Below are positions 22,342 through 29,446 of a stretch of 44,250 bases of DNA, in pieces. The stretch comes from Hespellia sp. (GTDB lineage: Bacteria; Bacillota; Clostridia; Lachnospirales; Lachnospiraceae), in contig JAQUUC010000033.1 of the NCBI GenBank assembly GCA_028694105.1, positions 1-44,250 on the forward strand. Reading direction: 5' to 3'. Under the pieces are notes generated by a model. The model made no database searches. It was not told where the DNA came from and saw only the letters and a program-made list of their open reading frames with translations. Each line of letters opens with the position of its first letter. The stretch's first letter is position 1. The position numbers were made by a program, and so were the translations under genes.

Positions 22342-23340
22342 ATGAGAAAAAGAGTTTTGGCAATTATATTGGCAACAGTATTATGCTTTGCATTTAGTGG
22401 ATGCGGTAACACAGCACAGACGGATGGAGCAGCAGATGGTTCGAAAACGGACTCAGAAGAGACTACAAAACAAAGTGGGGAAGAGATAACGATAGGATTT
22501 TCTAATTTTTCATTTACAATTGAATATCAAGCAAAATTAAAAGATAAACTCGAGGCGGCAGTACAAGCAAAGTGGGGAGATTCAGCAAAAGTGGTAAGTA
22601 CAGATGCGGAACTAGATACCAGTAAACAAATTGCTGATGTTGAAAATTTAATTTCACAAGGCGTGGATGCAATCGTATTGGTACCTCTTGATGCGGAACA
22701 ATTAATTCCAGCAATTCAGGCTTGTGTAGACGCAGGAATCCCTTGCTTTGAAGTTTGCCTGCAATGTAATGATGATATTAGAACATCATTTGTTGGGTCC
22801 AATGATGTAACATCTGGAGAGATGGCTATGGAATATATGGCTGAAAAGCTTGATTATAAAGGCAACATTGTTCTGTTGGATGGAATTGCAGGTATGGATT
22901 CAAATATAAAACGTATGGATGGGGCACGAGCAGTTATCGAGAAGTATCCTGAAATGAATATTGTAACAGAAAAACTTTGTAACGGAAGCAGAGATGAAGC
23001 TATGCAGGCAATGGAAAATATTATTCAATCAGGTAAAGCGGTAGATGGAGTATTTACGATTTGCGATGAAGAAGCTTTAGGAGCGCTTGCAGCGATTGAA
23101 GGAACGGATTTGGAAGGTGAAATCTTGATTACTGGTATTGATGGTGATGCAGATGTTTTAGAAGGAATTAAGAACGGGAGCATTTTATGTACATCATTTC
23201 AGGATGCAGGTCTTCAGGCAACAACTGTTGTTGATGCAATTGACAATTATTTGAACGGAAAAGATATAGAAAAAGCATATGATGTTCCTTATCAACTGGT
23301 TACAGAAGAAAATATTGATGATTCTTACTGGACAGAATAA
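22342..23340 (+). CDS. CUT2 sugar-binding lipoprotein (second copy)
   Basis: The 332-residue lipoprotein has a signal ending AFSGC and aligns end to end with the protein at 15012: ITIGFSNFSFTIEYQAKL, VPLDAEQLIPAIQACVDAGIP, the unusual FEVCLQ strand, and IEGTDLEGEILITGIDGDADVLEG. Copy 1 has IDCISD where this one has IDGDAD, so ligand preferences may differ. No second ATPase or permease is nearby, so it should share the RbsA/RbsC-like pair at 12.5-14.9 kb. GAGGAGAAATGGT supports the start. Hydrolase and lyase genes follow closely. Confidence 0.94.
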   Translation: MRKRVLAIILATVLCFAFSGCGNTAQTDGAADGSKTDSEETTKQSGEEITIGFSNFSFTIEYQAKLKDKLEAAVQAKWGDSAKVVSTDAELDTSKQIADVENLISQGVDAIVLVPLDAEQLIPAIQACVDAGIPCFEVCLQCNDDIRTSFVGSNDVTSGEMAMEYMAEKLDYKGNIVLLDGIAGMDSNIKRMDGARAVIEKYPEMNIVTEKLCNGSRDEAMQAMENIIQSGKAVDGVFTICDEEALGALAAIEGTDLEGEILITGIDGDADVLEGIKNGSILCTSFQDAGLQATTVVDAIDNYLNGKDIEKAYDVPYQLVTEENIDDSYWTE

Positions 23341-23358
23341 TAAAGTGAGGTTGTTCTT

Positions 23359-24219
23359 ATGAAGAAAGAACTAGATGTATCAGTTGAGGAAGACGTTATC
23401 AAGGTGATTCCGGATGTTGTTTTTTCGCAAGTGCCAGATTATTTTGGAGAAATGGTAAAAAACCTTAAACTTGATTTGATTCTTCCATTGACGCAGAATG
23501 AAAATAGCAAAAAGAGACCGCTAATCATATGGATCATTGGTGGTGGATGGAGAGCGATAAATAAGAGCAAATTCAACGGCGAATTGGTACCATACGTTAA
23601 GCAAGGGTACACAGTAGCTTCGATAGAATATAGAGTCAGCAGCGAAGCTGTTTTCCCGGCGCAGATTATAGATGTGAAAGCAGCAATACGATATCTCCGA
23701 GCCAATGCTGATAAATATAATCTGGATCCTGAACAATTTTTTATTATGGGTGAATCAGCAGGCGGACATCTTTCTGCTCTTGCAGGGACAGCTGGAGATG
23801 TTGATGAGTGGAACCATGGTCAATATAAGAACATAAGCAGTAAAGTGCAAGGGTGTATTATTTTATACGGAATATGTGATTTTGAGAATAAACCATTATA
23901 TCCAGTTCCAGAACTTTTTCATGATCTTGCACCAGAAGAGTTACTGGTTGGTGGAAAAATTCCTGCTCATACAGACGTTGCAAAAGCTATGAACCCACTG
24001 ACATATGTAAGCGATAAAACACCCCCGTTTCTCATTTTTCATGGGCTTAACGATTGTGTGGTGCCGTATAAACAAAGCGAAACTTTGTATGAGGGATTAG
24101 TGGAAGAAAACGTAGAGGCAGATCTTTATTTAATAAAGAACGCAAATCACGCAGATTCAAAATTTTATCAAAAAGAAGTACGTGATATTATATTTGAGTT
24201 TTTGAAGGAGAGAAGATAA
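23359..24219 (+). CDS. Alpha/beta hydrolase, BD-FAE/HSL-type esterase
   Basis: The 286-residue enzyme has the oxyanion segment IIGGGWRAINKS (59-70), a Ser nucleophile at S133 in GESAGGH, DVKAAIRYLRANA ahead of it, Asp in GLNDCVVP and His in NANHADSKF. These are landmarks of the feruloyl-esterase/hormone-sensitive-lipase-like group, which removes acyl groups from carbohydrates or small esters. No signal peptide, so it acts on something already imported. It follows the second binding-protein gene by 18 bp and its stop overlaps the next start by one base, so the two are probably translationally coupled. It differs mechanistically from the Asp-nucleophile hydrolase at 16077. Confidence 0.88.
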   Translation: MKKELDVSVEEDVIKVIPDVVFSQVPDYFGEMVKNLKLDLILPLTQNENSKKRPLIIWIIGGGWRAINKSKFNGELVPYVKQGYTVASIEYRVSSEAVFPAQIIDVKAAIRYLRANADKYNLDPEQFFIMGESAGGHLSALAGTAGDVDEWNHGQYKNISSKVQGCIILYGICDFENKPLYPVPELFHDLAPEELLVGGKIPAHTDVAKAMNPLTYVSDKTPPFLIFHGLNDCVVPYKQSETLYEGLVEENVEADLYLIKNANHADSKFYQKEVRDIIFEFLKERR

Positions 24220-24710
24220 TGAGAATAATAAAAGTACAGCCATTGACACACGATATATTTTCACCATTTGGAGATTTCTACAGTATGACAAATCCGGAAG
24301 GATATGCACTCCAAGGAGATTTGCATCGTTTTTTTCCAGACCGCATAGCAGAGACATACACGACCAGAGTTGGATTTTCTCCAATTATGGTAAAAAAACC
24401 TGCAGAAATGAAAATCACACAGTTAGAGTATCATACAACGACCCCTGAGATAATTATCCCGCTAAATGACGATATGATTTTGCATGTAGGACCTGCATCT
24501 GCAGGTGTGCCAAAGCCAGACCTGACCAAAGCGTTTTTTGTTCCAAAAGGAACAATGATTAAGATGAAATCAGCTATCTGGCACTTATGTCCATTACCAG
24601 CTAAAGAAAATGAACTTCAAGCTATGATTATATTGCCAGAATGTACATATGCCAATGACTGTACAGTGGTAGACCTGAAAGATGACGAACAGTTCATCAT
24701 AGAAAGATAG
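24219..24710 (+). CDS. Ureidoglycolate lyase (AllA) family protein
   Basis: The 163-residue cupin-like protein resembles AllA, which splits ureidoglycolate into glyoxylate and urea in allantoin breakdown. Family segments are the N-terminal FSPFGDFYSM, LEYHTTTPEIIIPLNDDMILHVG in the barrel, AFFVPKGTMIKMKSAIWHLCPLP and the late ILPECTYANDCTVVDL. No allantoinase, allantoate or other purine-degrading genes are in the window, so the annotated activity may not apply; a lyase or isomerase acting on a hydroxy-acid or sugar intermediate is equally possible. The ATG overlaps the upstream stop, and GAAGGAGAG lies in that gene. A terminator follows at 24792. Confidence 0.8.
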   Translation: MRIIKVQPLTHDIFSPFGDFYSMTNPEGYALQGDLHRFFPDRIAETYTTRVGFSPIMVKKPAEMKITQLEYHTTTPEIIIPLNDDMILHVGPASAGVPKPDLTKAFFVPKGTMIKMKSAIWHLCPLPAKENELQAMIILPECTYANDCTVVDLKDDEQFIIER

Positions 24711-24791
24711 CAAATGTCAAAAAAATATCAGAGTGTATAATCTTACAAAAAGTTTAAGTGCCCGCTCACTGAAAAAAGGCGGTAAGTAAAG

Positions 24792-24823
24792 GCAAGGAGT
24801 CATAATGTATTCCTTGCTTTTTT
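24792..24823 (+). terminator. Rho-independent terminator of the catabolic series
   Basis: GCAAGGA (24792-24798) pairs with TCCTTGC (24811-24817), followed at once by TTTTTT (24818-24823). It closes the 11.5-24.7 kb series. Confidence 0.85.
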
Positions 24824-24824
24824 G

Positions 24825-24853
24825 TTGTCTTTTTCACACCTATGTGTTATAGT
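24825..24853 (+). promoter_or_regulatory. Promoter of the Rpn-like gene
   Basis: TTGTCT (24825-24830) and TATAGT (24848-24853) are 17 bp apart, starting right after the T-tract of the preceding terminator. The leader of about 135 nt includes a small hairpin, CCGAA...TTCGG near 24871-24886. Confidence 0.55.
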
Positions 24854-24993
24854 AACACTTACATTCATCCGAAATTCTATTCGGAGAATCATCTGAGATT
24901 TCTGGCGTCTCGCCGAAAATTCAATCAAAGATTAAAGCTTTAAAACATGTTGCAATGAGGAGATTCTATACTTATAATGAAAGGAAGAAATGT

Positions 24994-25935
24994 ATGGAAG
25001 AAAAGAAAAAAGTACAGTGGCATCCTGCGTTTGCGCAGGCGCTTCAGATTGAGCTGGAGGAAGAGTCAGAGAATCTGGAGTTCGAAGAAGAGCATCTGCT
25101 TGGAAGCAAGCCAATGCAGATTGATGTTCTGGTTGTGAAGAAAATAAGAGATATTGCAATCAGGAAAAACATTGGAAGGATTTTTCGAAAACATAATATC
25201 ATCGAGTACAAAAGTCCGGAAGATTCATTTAGTATCAATGATTTTTACAAGGTCTATGGATATGCTTGTTTTTATCAGTCAGATACGGAGAAAATCAGTG
25301 TGATAGATCCAGAAGAACTGACGATTACAATTGTGTGCAATCAATATCCACGGAAAGTAATCAAGCATCTGGAAGCGTGTCGGGGAATAAAGGCACATCG
25401 TAAGGAAAAGGGAATCTACTATCTGGAAGGCGATCCGATTCTGATTCAACTATTGGTTACAAAGGAACTCACTGCTGAAGCGAATCTGTGGATTCGAAGT
25501 CTTCGGACAGATATCACATCGGAACAGGAAATCAGTTACATATGTAATGAGTATGAAAAGCATAAGTCATCAAAGAAGTATGCTGCAGCCATGGATGCAA
25601 TCATGCGCGGCAATTGGGAAAAAATGAAGGAGGTAAAGTATATGTGCGATGCAATTAAGGAGTTATTTGCAGAAGAGTTAGCGGAGTTGGAGATGATAAA
25701 AAAAGAGCGGGAGGCAGTTAAAAAAGAGAAGGAAGCTGCTGAGAAAGAGAAGGAAGCCGCTGAAAAAGAGAGGGAAGCTGCTGAAAAAAGGAAGGAAGCC
25801 GCCGAGAAAGAGAAGAATCAGCTGTCATGTCTGATAGCTGCAATGGGGGAAGCCGGGGAATCTGAGCAGATTCCAAGACTGGTAAGTGATGCCGAATTTT
25901 TACAGCAAATGTTGGAAAAATATCAGATTCAATAA
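24994..25935 (+). CDS. Rpn/PD-(D/E)XK transposase-like nuclease with heptad-repeat tail
   Basis: The 313-residue protein resembles the clostridial Rpn-like group of PD-(D/E)XK nucleases (recombination-promoting or transposase-derived, often misannotated). Catalytic-type residues are D44 in MQIDVLVVKK and E71-x-K73 in NIIEYKSPED, with the family's KNIGRIFRKHN helix between. The middle part carries ITSEQEISYICNEYEKHK. From about residue 237 a charged coiled-coil of five seven-residue repeats (KEKEAAE type) is encoded by a 21-bp tandem repeat. ATG 24994 follows AAGGAAG; the upstream in-frame ATG at 24955 lacks a site. It stands as a single gene between two terminators. Nuclease activity is inferred from motif and family. 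Confidence 0.82.
   Translation: MEEKKKVQWHPAFAQALQIELEEESENLEFEEEHLLGSKPMQIDVLVVKKIRDIAIRKNIGRIFRKHNIIEYKSPEDSFSINDFYKVYGYACFYQSDTEKISVIDPEELTITIVCNQYPRKVIKHLEACRGIKAHRKEKGIYYLEGDPILIQLLVTKELTAEANLWIRSLRTDITSEQEISYICNEYEKHKSSKKYAAAMDAIMRGNWEKMKEVKYMCDAIKELFAEELAELEMIKKEREAVKKEKEAAEKEKEAAEKEREAAEKRKEAAEKEKNQLSCLIAAMGEAGESEQIPRLVSDAEFLQQMLEKYQIQ
25702..25806 (+). repeat. Five in-frame 21-bp tandem repeats
   Basis: Units begin at 25702, 25723, 25744, 25765 and 25786, with a partial one at 25807. Each encodes a (K)KEKEAAE-like heptad. The units differ mostly by silent or A/G changes (AAAGAGAAGGAAGCTGCTGA type). Copy number is likely to vary between strains by slippage, changing coiled-coil length without a frameshift. 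Confidence 0.85.
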
Positions 25936-25990
25936 TGTCGGTCATTTGTACTTCTGTGTACTGGTGTCTTTTCCCTTCTTGCCATAATAA

Positions 25991-26028
25991 AAGGCCTCCT
26001 ATGATTTTATTTTATCATAGGAGACCTT
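25991..26028. terminator. Terminator hairpin between convergent genes
   Basis: CTCCTATGAT (25996-26005) pairs with ATCATAGGAG (26014-26023), extended outside by AAGG (25991-25994) with CCTT (26025-26028). It separates the plus-strand Rpn-like gene from the minus-strand DUF134-NifX gene. T-tracts are weak on both sides. Confidence 0.7.
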
Positions 26029-26081
26029 GGATATCTTAATTTACAAAAAAATTTCACAGCCTCTTTTCGGCTGAAAAATAC

Positions 26082-26813
26082 TTAGTGGCAGCTATCGCTT
26101 CCACATCCATGATCGCCGCAAGAGTGTCCCTCTTCATGTGAATGATGATTGCACATAGTATTCGGATCAAACTGCAATTTTCCCTGAAGGAAGGAAGCTA
26201 CCTGTGCGTCGGCATCTCCGGAAGCTCCGGGATATAATTCGATGCCTGCCTCTGCAAGTGCGTTTCTGGCACCACCGCCGATACCGCCACAAATCAAAAC
26301 GTCGACACCGCCGCCGAATAAAAAGCCTGCCAATGCGCCGTGCCCTTGTCCGTTGGTATCAACGATTTCAGAGGATTTGATTTCTCCGTTCTCTACCTCA
26401 TATACTTTAAACTGTTCTGTGTGTCCGAAATGCTGAAAGATTTCTCCATTTTCATAAGTTACTGCGATTTTCATAGTTGATTCTCCTTTTTCTTTTTTGC
26501 TGTCACAGCAGGATTTTGTTTGATTACACAATTCATAATTGCCGCCCTGAATATGCAGGCTGGCACCTTCTACAAGAAAGCGCGCCAGTTTTTTTCTGGC
26601 TTCTGCGTAGAGCACTTGAATGGTTGTTCGCGAGACATTCATCTGAGCTGCGGCTTCCTGCTGGCTGTTCCCCACGTAATCAATCAGGCGGAGTGCTTCA
26701 TATTCCTCGATAGTAAGGAGGATGGTAATGGGATGTTCGGGCCGATTCTCCGGATGGAATTTCTGATATCCGGGCATGCGGCATACGAAACGGCTTTTAT
26801 TAGGTCTTGCCAT
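26082..26813 (-). CDS. DUF134-NifX (dinitrogenase cofactor-like) fusion with metal-binding tail
   Basis: The 243-residue protein joins three parts. Residues 1-105 are DUF134, a sigma-like helix-turn-helix (SQQEAAAQMNVSRTTIQVLYAEAR). Residues 114-225 are a NifX/NifB-C-type domain (MKIAVTYENGEIFQHFGHTEQF, VDVLICGGIGGGARNAL), a fold that binds iron-sulfur or iron-molybdenum cofactor precursors in nitrogenase systems and is also common in non-fixing anaerobes. The last 20 residues are His/Cys-rich (CNHHSHEEGHSC...), likely a metal-binding tail. No nif genes are here, so a metal or iron-sulfur sensing regulator is inferred. The linker contains a complete ribosome site and in-frame ATG at 26474, so the NifX part may also be made separately. 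Confidence 0.88.
   Translation of the reverse strand: MARPNKSRFVCRMPGYQKFHPENRPEHPITILLTIEEYEALRLIDYVGNSQQEAAAQMNVSRTTIQVLYAEARKKLARFLVEGASLHIQGGNYELCNQTKSCCDSKKEKGESTMKIAVTYENGEIFQHFGHTEQFKVYEVENGEIKSSEIVDTNGQGHGALAGFLFGGGVDVLICGGIGGGARNALAEAGIELYPGASGDADAQVASFLQGKLQFDPNTMCNHHSHEEGHSCGDHGCGSDSCH
26474..26490 (-). promoter_or_regulatory. Internal ribosome-binding site and in-frame ATG inside the fusion gene
   Basis: On the minus strand AAAAGGAG (26483-26490) lies 8 nt before the ATG at 26474, which is codon 114 and the natural first residue of a stand-alone NifX-type protein. Translation from here would give a product of about 130 residues without the DNA-binding domain. Confidence 0.6.
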
Positions 26814-26862
26814 GTTTGGAAATCCTCCTTTGATTATGAATTTATTTTGTATTCTAAAACCT

Positions 26863-26890
26863 ATTATACAGCATTATTAACATATGTCAA
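26863..26890 (-). promoter_or_regulatory. Consensus promoter of the DUF134-NifX gene
   Basis: On the minus strand TTGACA (26885-26890) and TATAAT (26863-26868) match the sigma-A consensus exactly with a 16-bp spacer. AAGGAGG precedes the start at 26813. Confidence 0.8.
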
Positions 26891-26946
26891 TAACCAAAAA
26901 GCAGCAAACAATAAAGAAGATATGGCGATAATCTGCTAGTATTCAA

Positions 26947-26975
26947 TTGCCGAAGTTACCCAGTAATGGTATAAT
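26947..26975 (+). promoter_or_regulatory. Extended -10 promoter of the TauE/SafE gene
   Basis: TTGCCG (26947-26952) and TATAAT (26970-26975) are 17 bp apart, and TGG directly before the hexamer makes an extended -10. The ATG at 27008 follows GAGGAAACAGGG. Confidence 0.7.
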
Positions 26976-27007
26976 AGAGTTAGTTTACAAGAGAGGAAAC
27001 AGGGAAA

Positions 27008-27730
27008 ATGATTTATTGGATTATTGCAACAATATGTGCATTTTTCATCAAGGGTCTTTGTGGTTTCGCAAACACCCTTGTTTTTACGTCTATTTTAAGT
27101 TTTGGTGTGAATAATATCAATATTTCACCGGTAGAGCTGCTGTTAGGATATCCAAGCAACCTGATTATTGGATGGAAGGAACGGAAAGCAATTGACTGGA
27201 AAGTCTGTCTGCCACTTACTGCACTCGTTTTAATTGGTGACATTCCGGGAATGTTCCTGCTGAAGAATGTAAATGCCCAGTCCATCAAGATTGTGTTTGG
27301 TTTTGTCATTATCGGAATTGGAATTGAGATGCTGTTTCGGGAAATGAAGCAGAAGAAGACAAAGAGTCATCCGCTTATACTGCTGTTGTTAGGACTTCTT
27401 TCCGGTGCACTATGCGGACTTTTTGGTATTGGTGCACTTCTGGCAGCGTACCTTGGGCGTGTCACAGACAACACCAAAGCATTTCGCGGAAATATTTGTA
27501 TGGTATTTATTATAGAAAATGCATTTCGTATTGCCGCATATACTATAATGGGAATTCTGACATTTGATTTTCTGAAACAGGCAGTATTGTTGATCCCTGC
27601 GATGCTTCTGGGTGTTTATCTGGGAATAAAAAGCAATGAACATTTAGATGATAAGGTGATTAAAAAAATTGTAATTGTTATGCTGATTCTGTCGGGAATC
27701 GCATTGATTGTTAATAATATTGTGCTATAA
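27008..27730 (+). CDS. TauE/SafE-family membrane permease
   Basis: The 240-residue protein has about seven hydrophobic segments in the TauE/SafE pattern: an N-terminal FIKGLCGFANTLVFTSILSF repeat and a second-half GALCGLFGIGALLAAYL repeat, both glycine-rich as in this family. Members are predicted exporters of sulfite, sulfoacetate or other small anions; no substrate can be assigned here. Length is normal. The endonuclease III gene follows in the same direction after about 60 bp and may be co-transcribed, though a functional link is not evident. Confidence 0.88.
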   Translation: MIYWIIATICAFFIKGLCGFANTLVFTSILSFGVNNINISPVELLLGYPSNLIIGWKERKAIDWKVCLPLTALVLIGDIPGMFLLKNVNAQSIKIVFGFVIIGIGIEMLFREMKQKKTKSHPLILLLLGLLSGALCGLFGIGALLAAYLGRVTDNTKAFRGNICMVFIIENAFRIAAYTIMGILTFDFLKQAVLLIPAMLLGVYLGIKSNEHLDDKVIKKIVIVMLILSGIALIVNNIVL

Positions 27731-27791
27731 TTCGAGAATGTATAAAATAAAAAAAGAGAATTTACAGACAGAGAAAGGACCGGATTTGCAG

Positions 27792-28469
27792 ATGACAAAA
27801 AAACAACTTGCACTAGAAATAATACAGAGATTAGAAAAAGAATATCCTGATGCAGGATGCACATTAGATTATGACCATGCATGGAAACTCTTAGTGAGCG
27901 TCAGACTCGCGGCACAGTGCACGGATGCGCGGGTAAATGTCGTAGTGGAAGGATTATTTGAAAAGTATCCTTCCATCGCGGCACTCGCAGAGGCAGATGT
28001 CAATGATATCGAAGCAATTGTAAGACCGTGCGGACTTGGGAAAAGTAAAGCGAGAGACATCAGTGCATGTATGAAGATGATTCAGGAAGAATTTGATGGA
28101 AAAGTACCGGATAATTTTGATGACCTGATGAAGCTTCCCGGTGTTGGACGCAAGAGTGCAAATCTAATTATGGGAGATGTCTATGGAAAACCGGCAATCG
28201 TGACAGATACGCACTGTATCCGGCTGACGAACCGTATGGGACTTGTCAGCGGTGTGACGGAGCCAAAGAAGGTAGAGATGGAGCTTTGGAAGATTATTCC
28301 GCCGGAAGAGGGCAGTGATTTCTGCCATCGCCTCGTTTATCATGGAAGGGAAGTCTGTACGGCGCGTACCCAGCCATATTGTGATAAATGCTGTCTGGAA
28401 GATATTTGTAAGAAAAAAGGATTGAATAAAAAGACCACGAAAAAAGCAGTGAAGAAGACAAACAAATAA
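27792..28469 (+). CDS. nth: Endonuclease III
   Basis: The 225-residue DNA glycosylase/AP lyase removes oxidised pyrimidines in base excision repair. It carries the helix-hairpin-helix LPGVGRKSANLIMG with catalytic K121, and D139 in VTDTHCIRL. The 4Fe-4S loop CTARTQPYCDKCCLEDIC has spacing C-x7-C-x2-C-x5-C, one residue longer in the first interval than in E. coli (x6). A Lys-rich tail (KKKGLNKKTTKKAVKK) follows, probably for non-specific DNA contact. The ATG at 27792 is preferred by homology. AAAGGA lies 12 nt upstream, a little far, and a TTG at 27786 is possible; starting at 27708 would overlap the permease. Confidence 0.94.
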   Translation: MTKKQLALEIIQRLEKEYPDAGCTLDYDHAWKLLVSVRLAAQCTDARVNVVVEGLFEKYPSIAALAEADVNDIEAIVRPCGLGKSKARDISACMKMIQEEFDGKVPDNFDDLMKLPGVGRKSANLIMGDVYGKPAIVTDTHCIRLTNRMGLVSGVTEPKKVEMELWKIIPPEEGSDFCHRLVYHGREVCTARTQPYCDKCCLEDICKKKGLNKKTTKKAVKKTNK

Positions 28470-28485
28470 GAAAGGACGAAAAAAC

Positions 28486-29367
28486 ATGAATTACACATTA
28501 TCAAATGGACATTTAGAGGTTGGATTTACGGATTTCGGAGGAACTCTTTCTTCCATCAGAGATGAGAAAGGCACAGAATATCTCTGGCAGGGAGATAAGG
28601 CCTATTGGAGTGGAACCGCGCCGGTACTTTTCCCGATTTGTGGAAGCATCCGCGATGACAAGGCAAAGATTGGCGATGGCTTGGAGACCGCGATGCCACG
28701 TCATGGAATTGTGAGAAAATCTAATTTTACATTTGATGGAATGAGTGATGATACCATTCATTTTTCCACTGAGAGCAATGAAGAGACATGGAAGAAATTT
28801 CCGTATGACTATAAGCTGACAACCTATTATGAACTAGTTGGAAAATCGGTCAATGTGACTTACGGGGTGGAGAATACGGGAACAAAGGATATGCCATTTT
28901 TCATTGGCGGTCATCCCGGATTTAATTGTCCACTGACAGAGGGGGAAGATTACAGTGACTATTATGTGGAATTCGAAAAGGAAGAAAACTGTACTGTCCC
29001 TACACCTGTAACAGAGACGGGATTGATTGATGTGGAGCACAGAACACCGTGCCTGAGTCATGAAAGGACAATGGATTTAAAACATGAACTTTTCCATAAG
29101 GATGCAATTATCTTAGACGAATTACAGTCTAGAAAGATCAAGCTTTTATCGAAGAAAAATAAAGTGGGTGTGGAGCTGGATTTTGCAGATTTCCCATATA
29201 TTATTCTCTGGTCAACGGCAAATGACGGACCATTTGTGGCGATTGAGCCGTGGGTGGGACTCTCGACCTGCAGTGATGAGAGTGACGTGTTTGAAGAGAA
29301 GAGAAATGTGCAGACGGTTAAACCGGGTGAGAAGAAGGCTTATACATTCTCGATTACAATTTTGTAA
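28486..29367 (+). CDS. Aldose 1-epimerase-like (LacX-type) protein
   Basis: The 293-residue protein has the galactose mutarotase-like beta-sandwich of the LacX group. Visible landmarks are TAPVLFPICGSIRDD near 43-58, MPRHGIVRK near 69-77 with the histidine expected in the active site, FIGGHPGFNCPL near 141-152 with a second histidine, and VAIEPWVGL near 252-260 with the catalytic-type glutamate. It probably interconverts alpha and beta anomers of a hexose or related sugar; the substrate is open. AAGAAAGGACG supports the start, 16 bp after nth. A long REP-like hairpin begins immediately after the stop. Confidence 0.9.
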   Translation: MNYTLSNGHLEVGFTDFGGTLSSIRDEKGTEYLWQGDKAYWSGTAPVLFPICGSIRDDKAKIGDGLETAMPRHGIVRKSNFTFDGMSDDTIHFSTESNEETWKKFPYDYKLTTYYELVGKSVNVTYGVENTGTKDMPFFIGGHPGFNCPLTEGEDYSDYYVEFEKEENCTVPTPVTETGLIDVEHRTPCLSHERTMDLKHELFHKDAIILDELQSRKIKLLSKKNKVGVELDFADFPYIILWSTANDGPFVAIEPWVGLSTCSDESDVFEEKRNVQTVKPGEKKAYTFSITIL

Positions 29368-29435
29368 GACAAGGGGACGGTTCTACTGTTCGATTTTTGC
29401 AGAGCAAAATCAGACAGTAGAACCGTCCCCTTGTC
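29368..29435. repeat. REP-like long hairpin with GGGGACGGTTC core
   Basis: A 22-bp perfect inverted repeat pairs 29368-29389 with 29414-29435, and most of the 24-nt interior continues the stem imperfectly (GATTTTTGC with GCAAAATC). The core GGGGACGGTTC is at 29373-29383 and its inverse at 29420-29430. It starts directly after the epimerase stop and ends 11 bp before the end of the minus-strand AraC gene, so it may also act as a two-way terminator. Confidence 0.8.
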
Positions 29436-29446
29436 GTTCCCTTGTC

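Noticed and set aside
24711-24993. Riboswitch or tRNA in the 283-bp gap
   Set aside because: Only a terminator, a promoter and one short leader hairpin can be seen; no conserved riboswitch core or tRNA cloverleaf was recognised.
25702-25818. CRISPR-like repeat array
   Set aside because: The 21-bp units are contiguous without spacers and are in-frame coding repeats. No CRISPR or cas genes were seen anywhere in the window.
26082-26813. Nitrogen fixation locus
   Set aside because: Only a NifX-type domain is present; no nifHDK, nifE or nifN genes are nearby, and such domains are common in non-fixing anaerobes.
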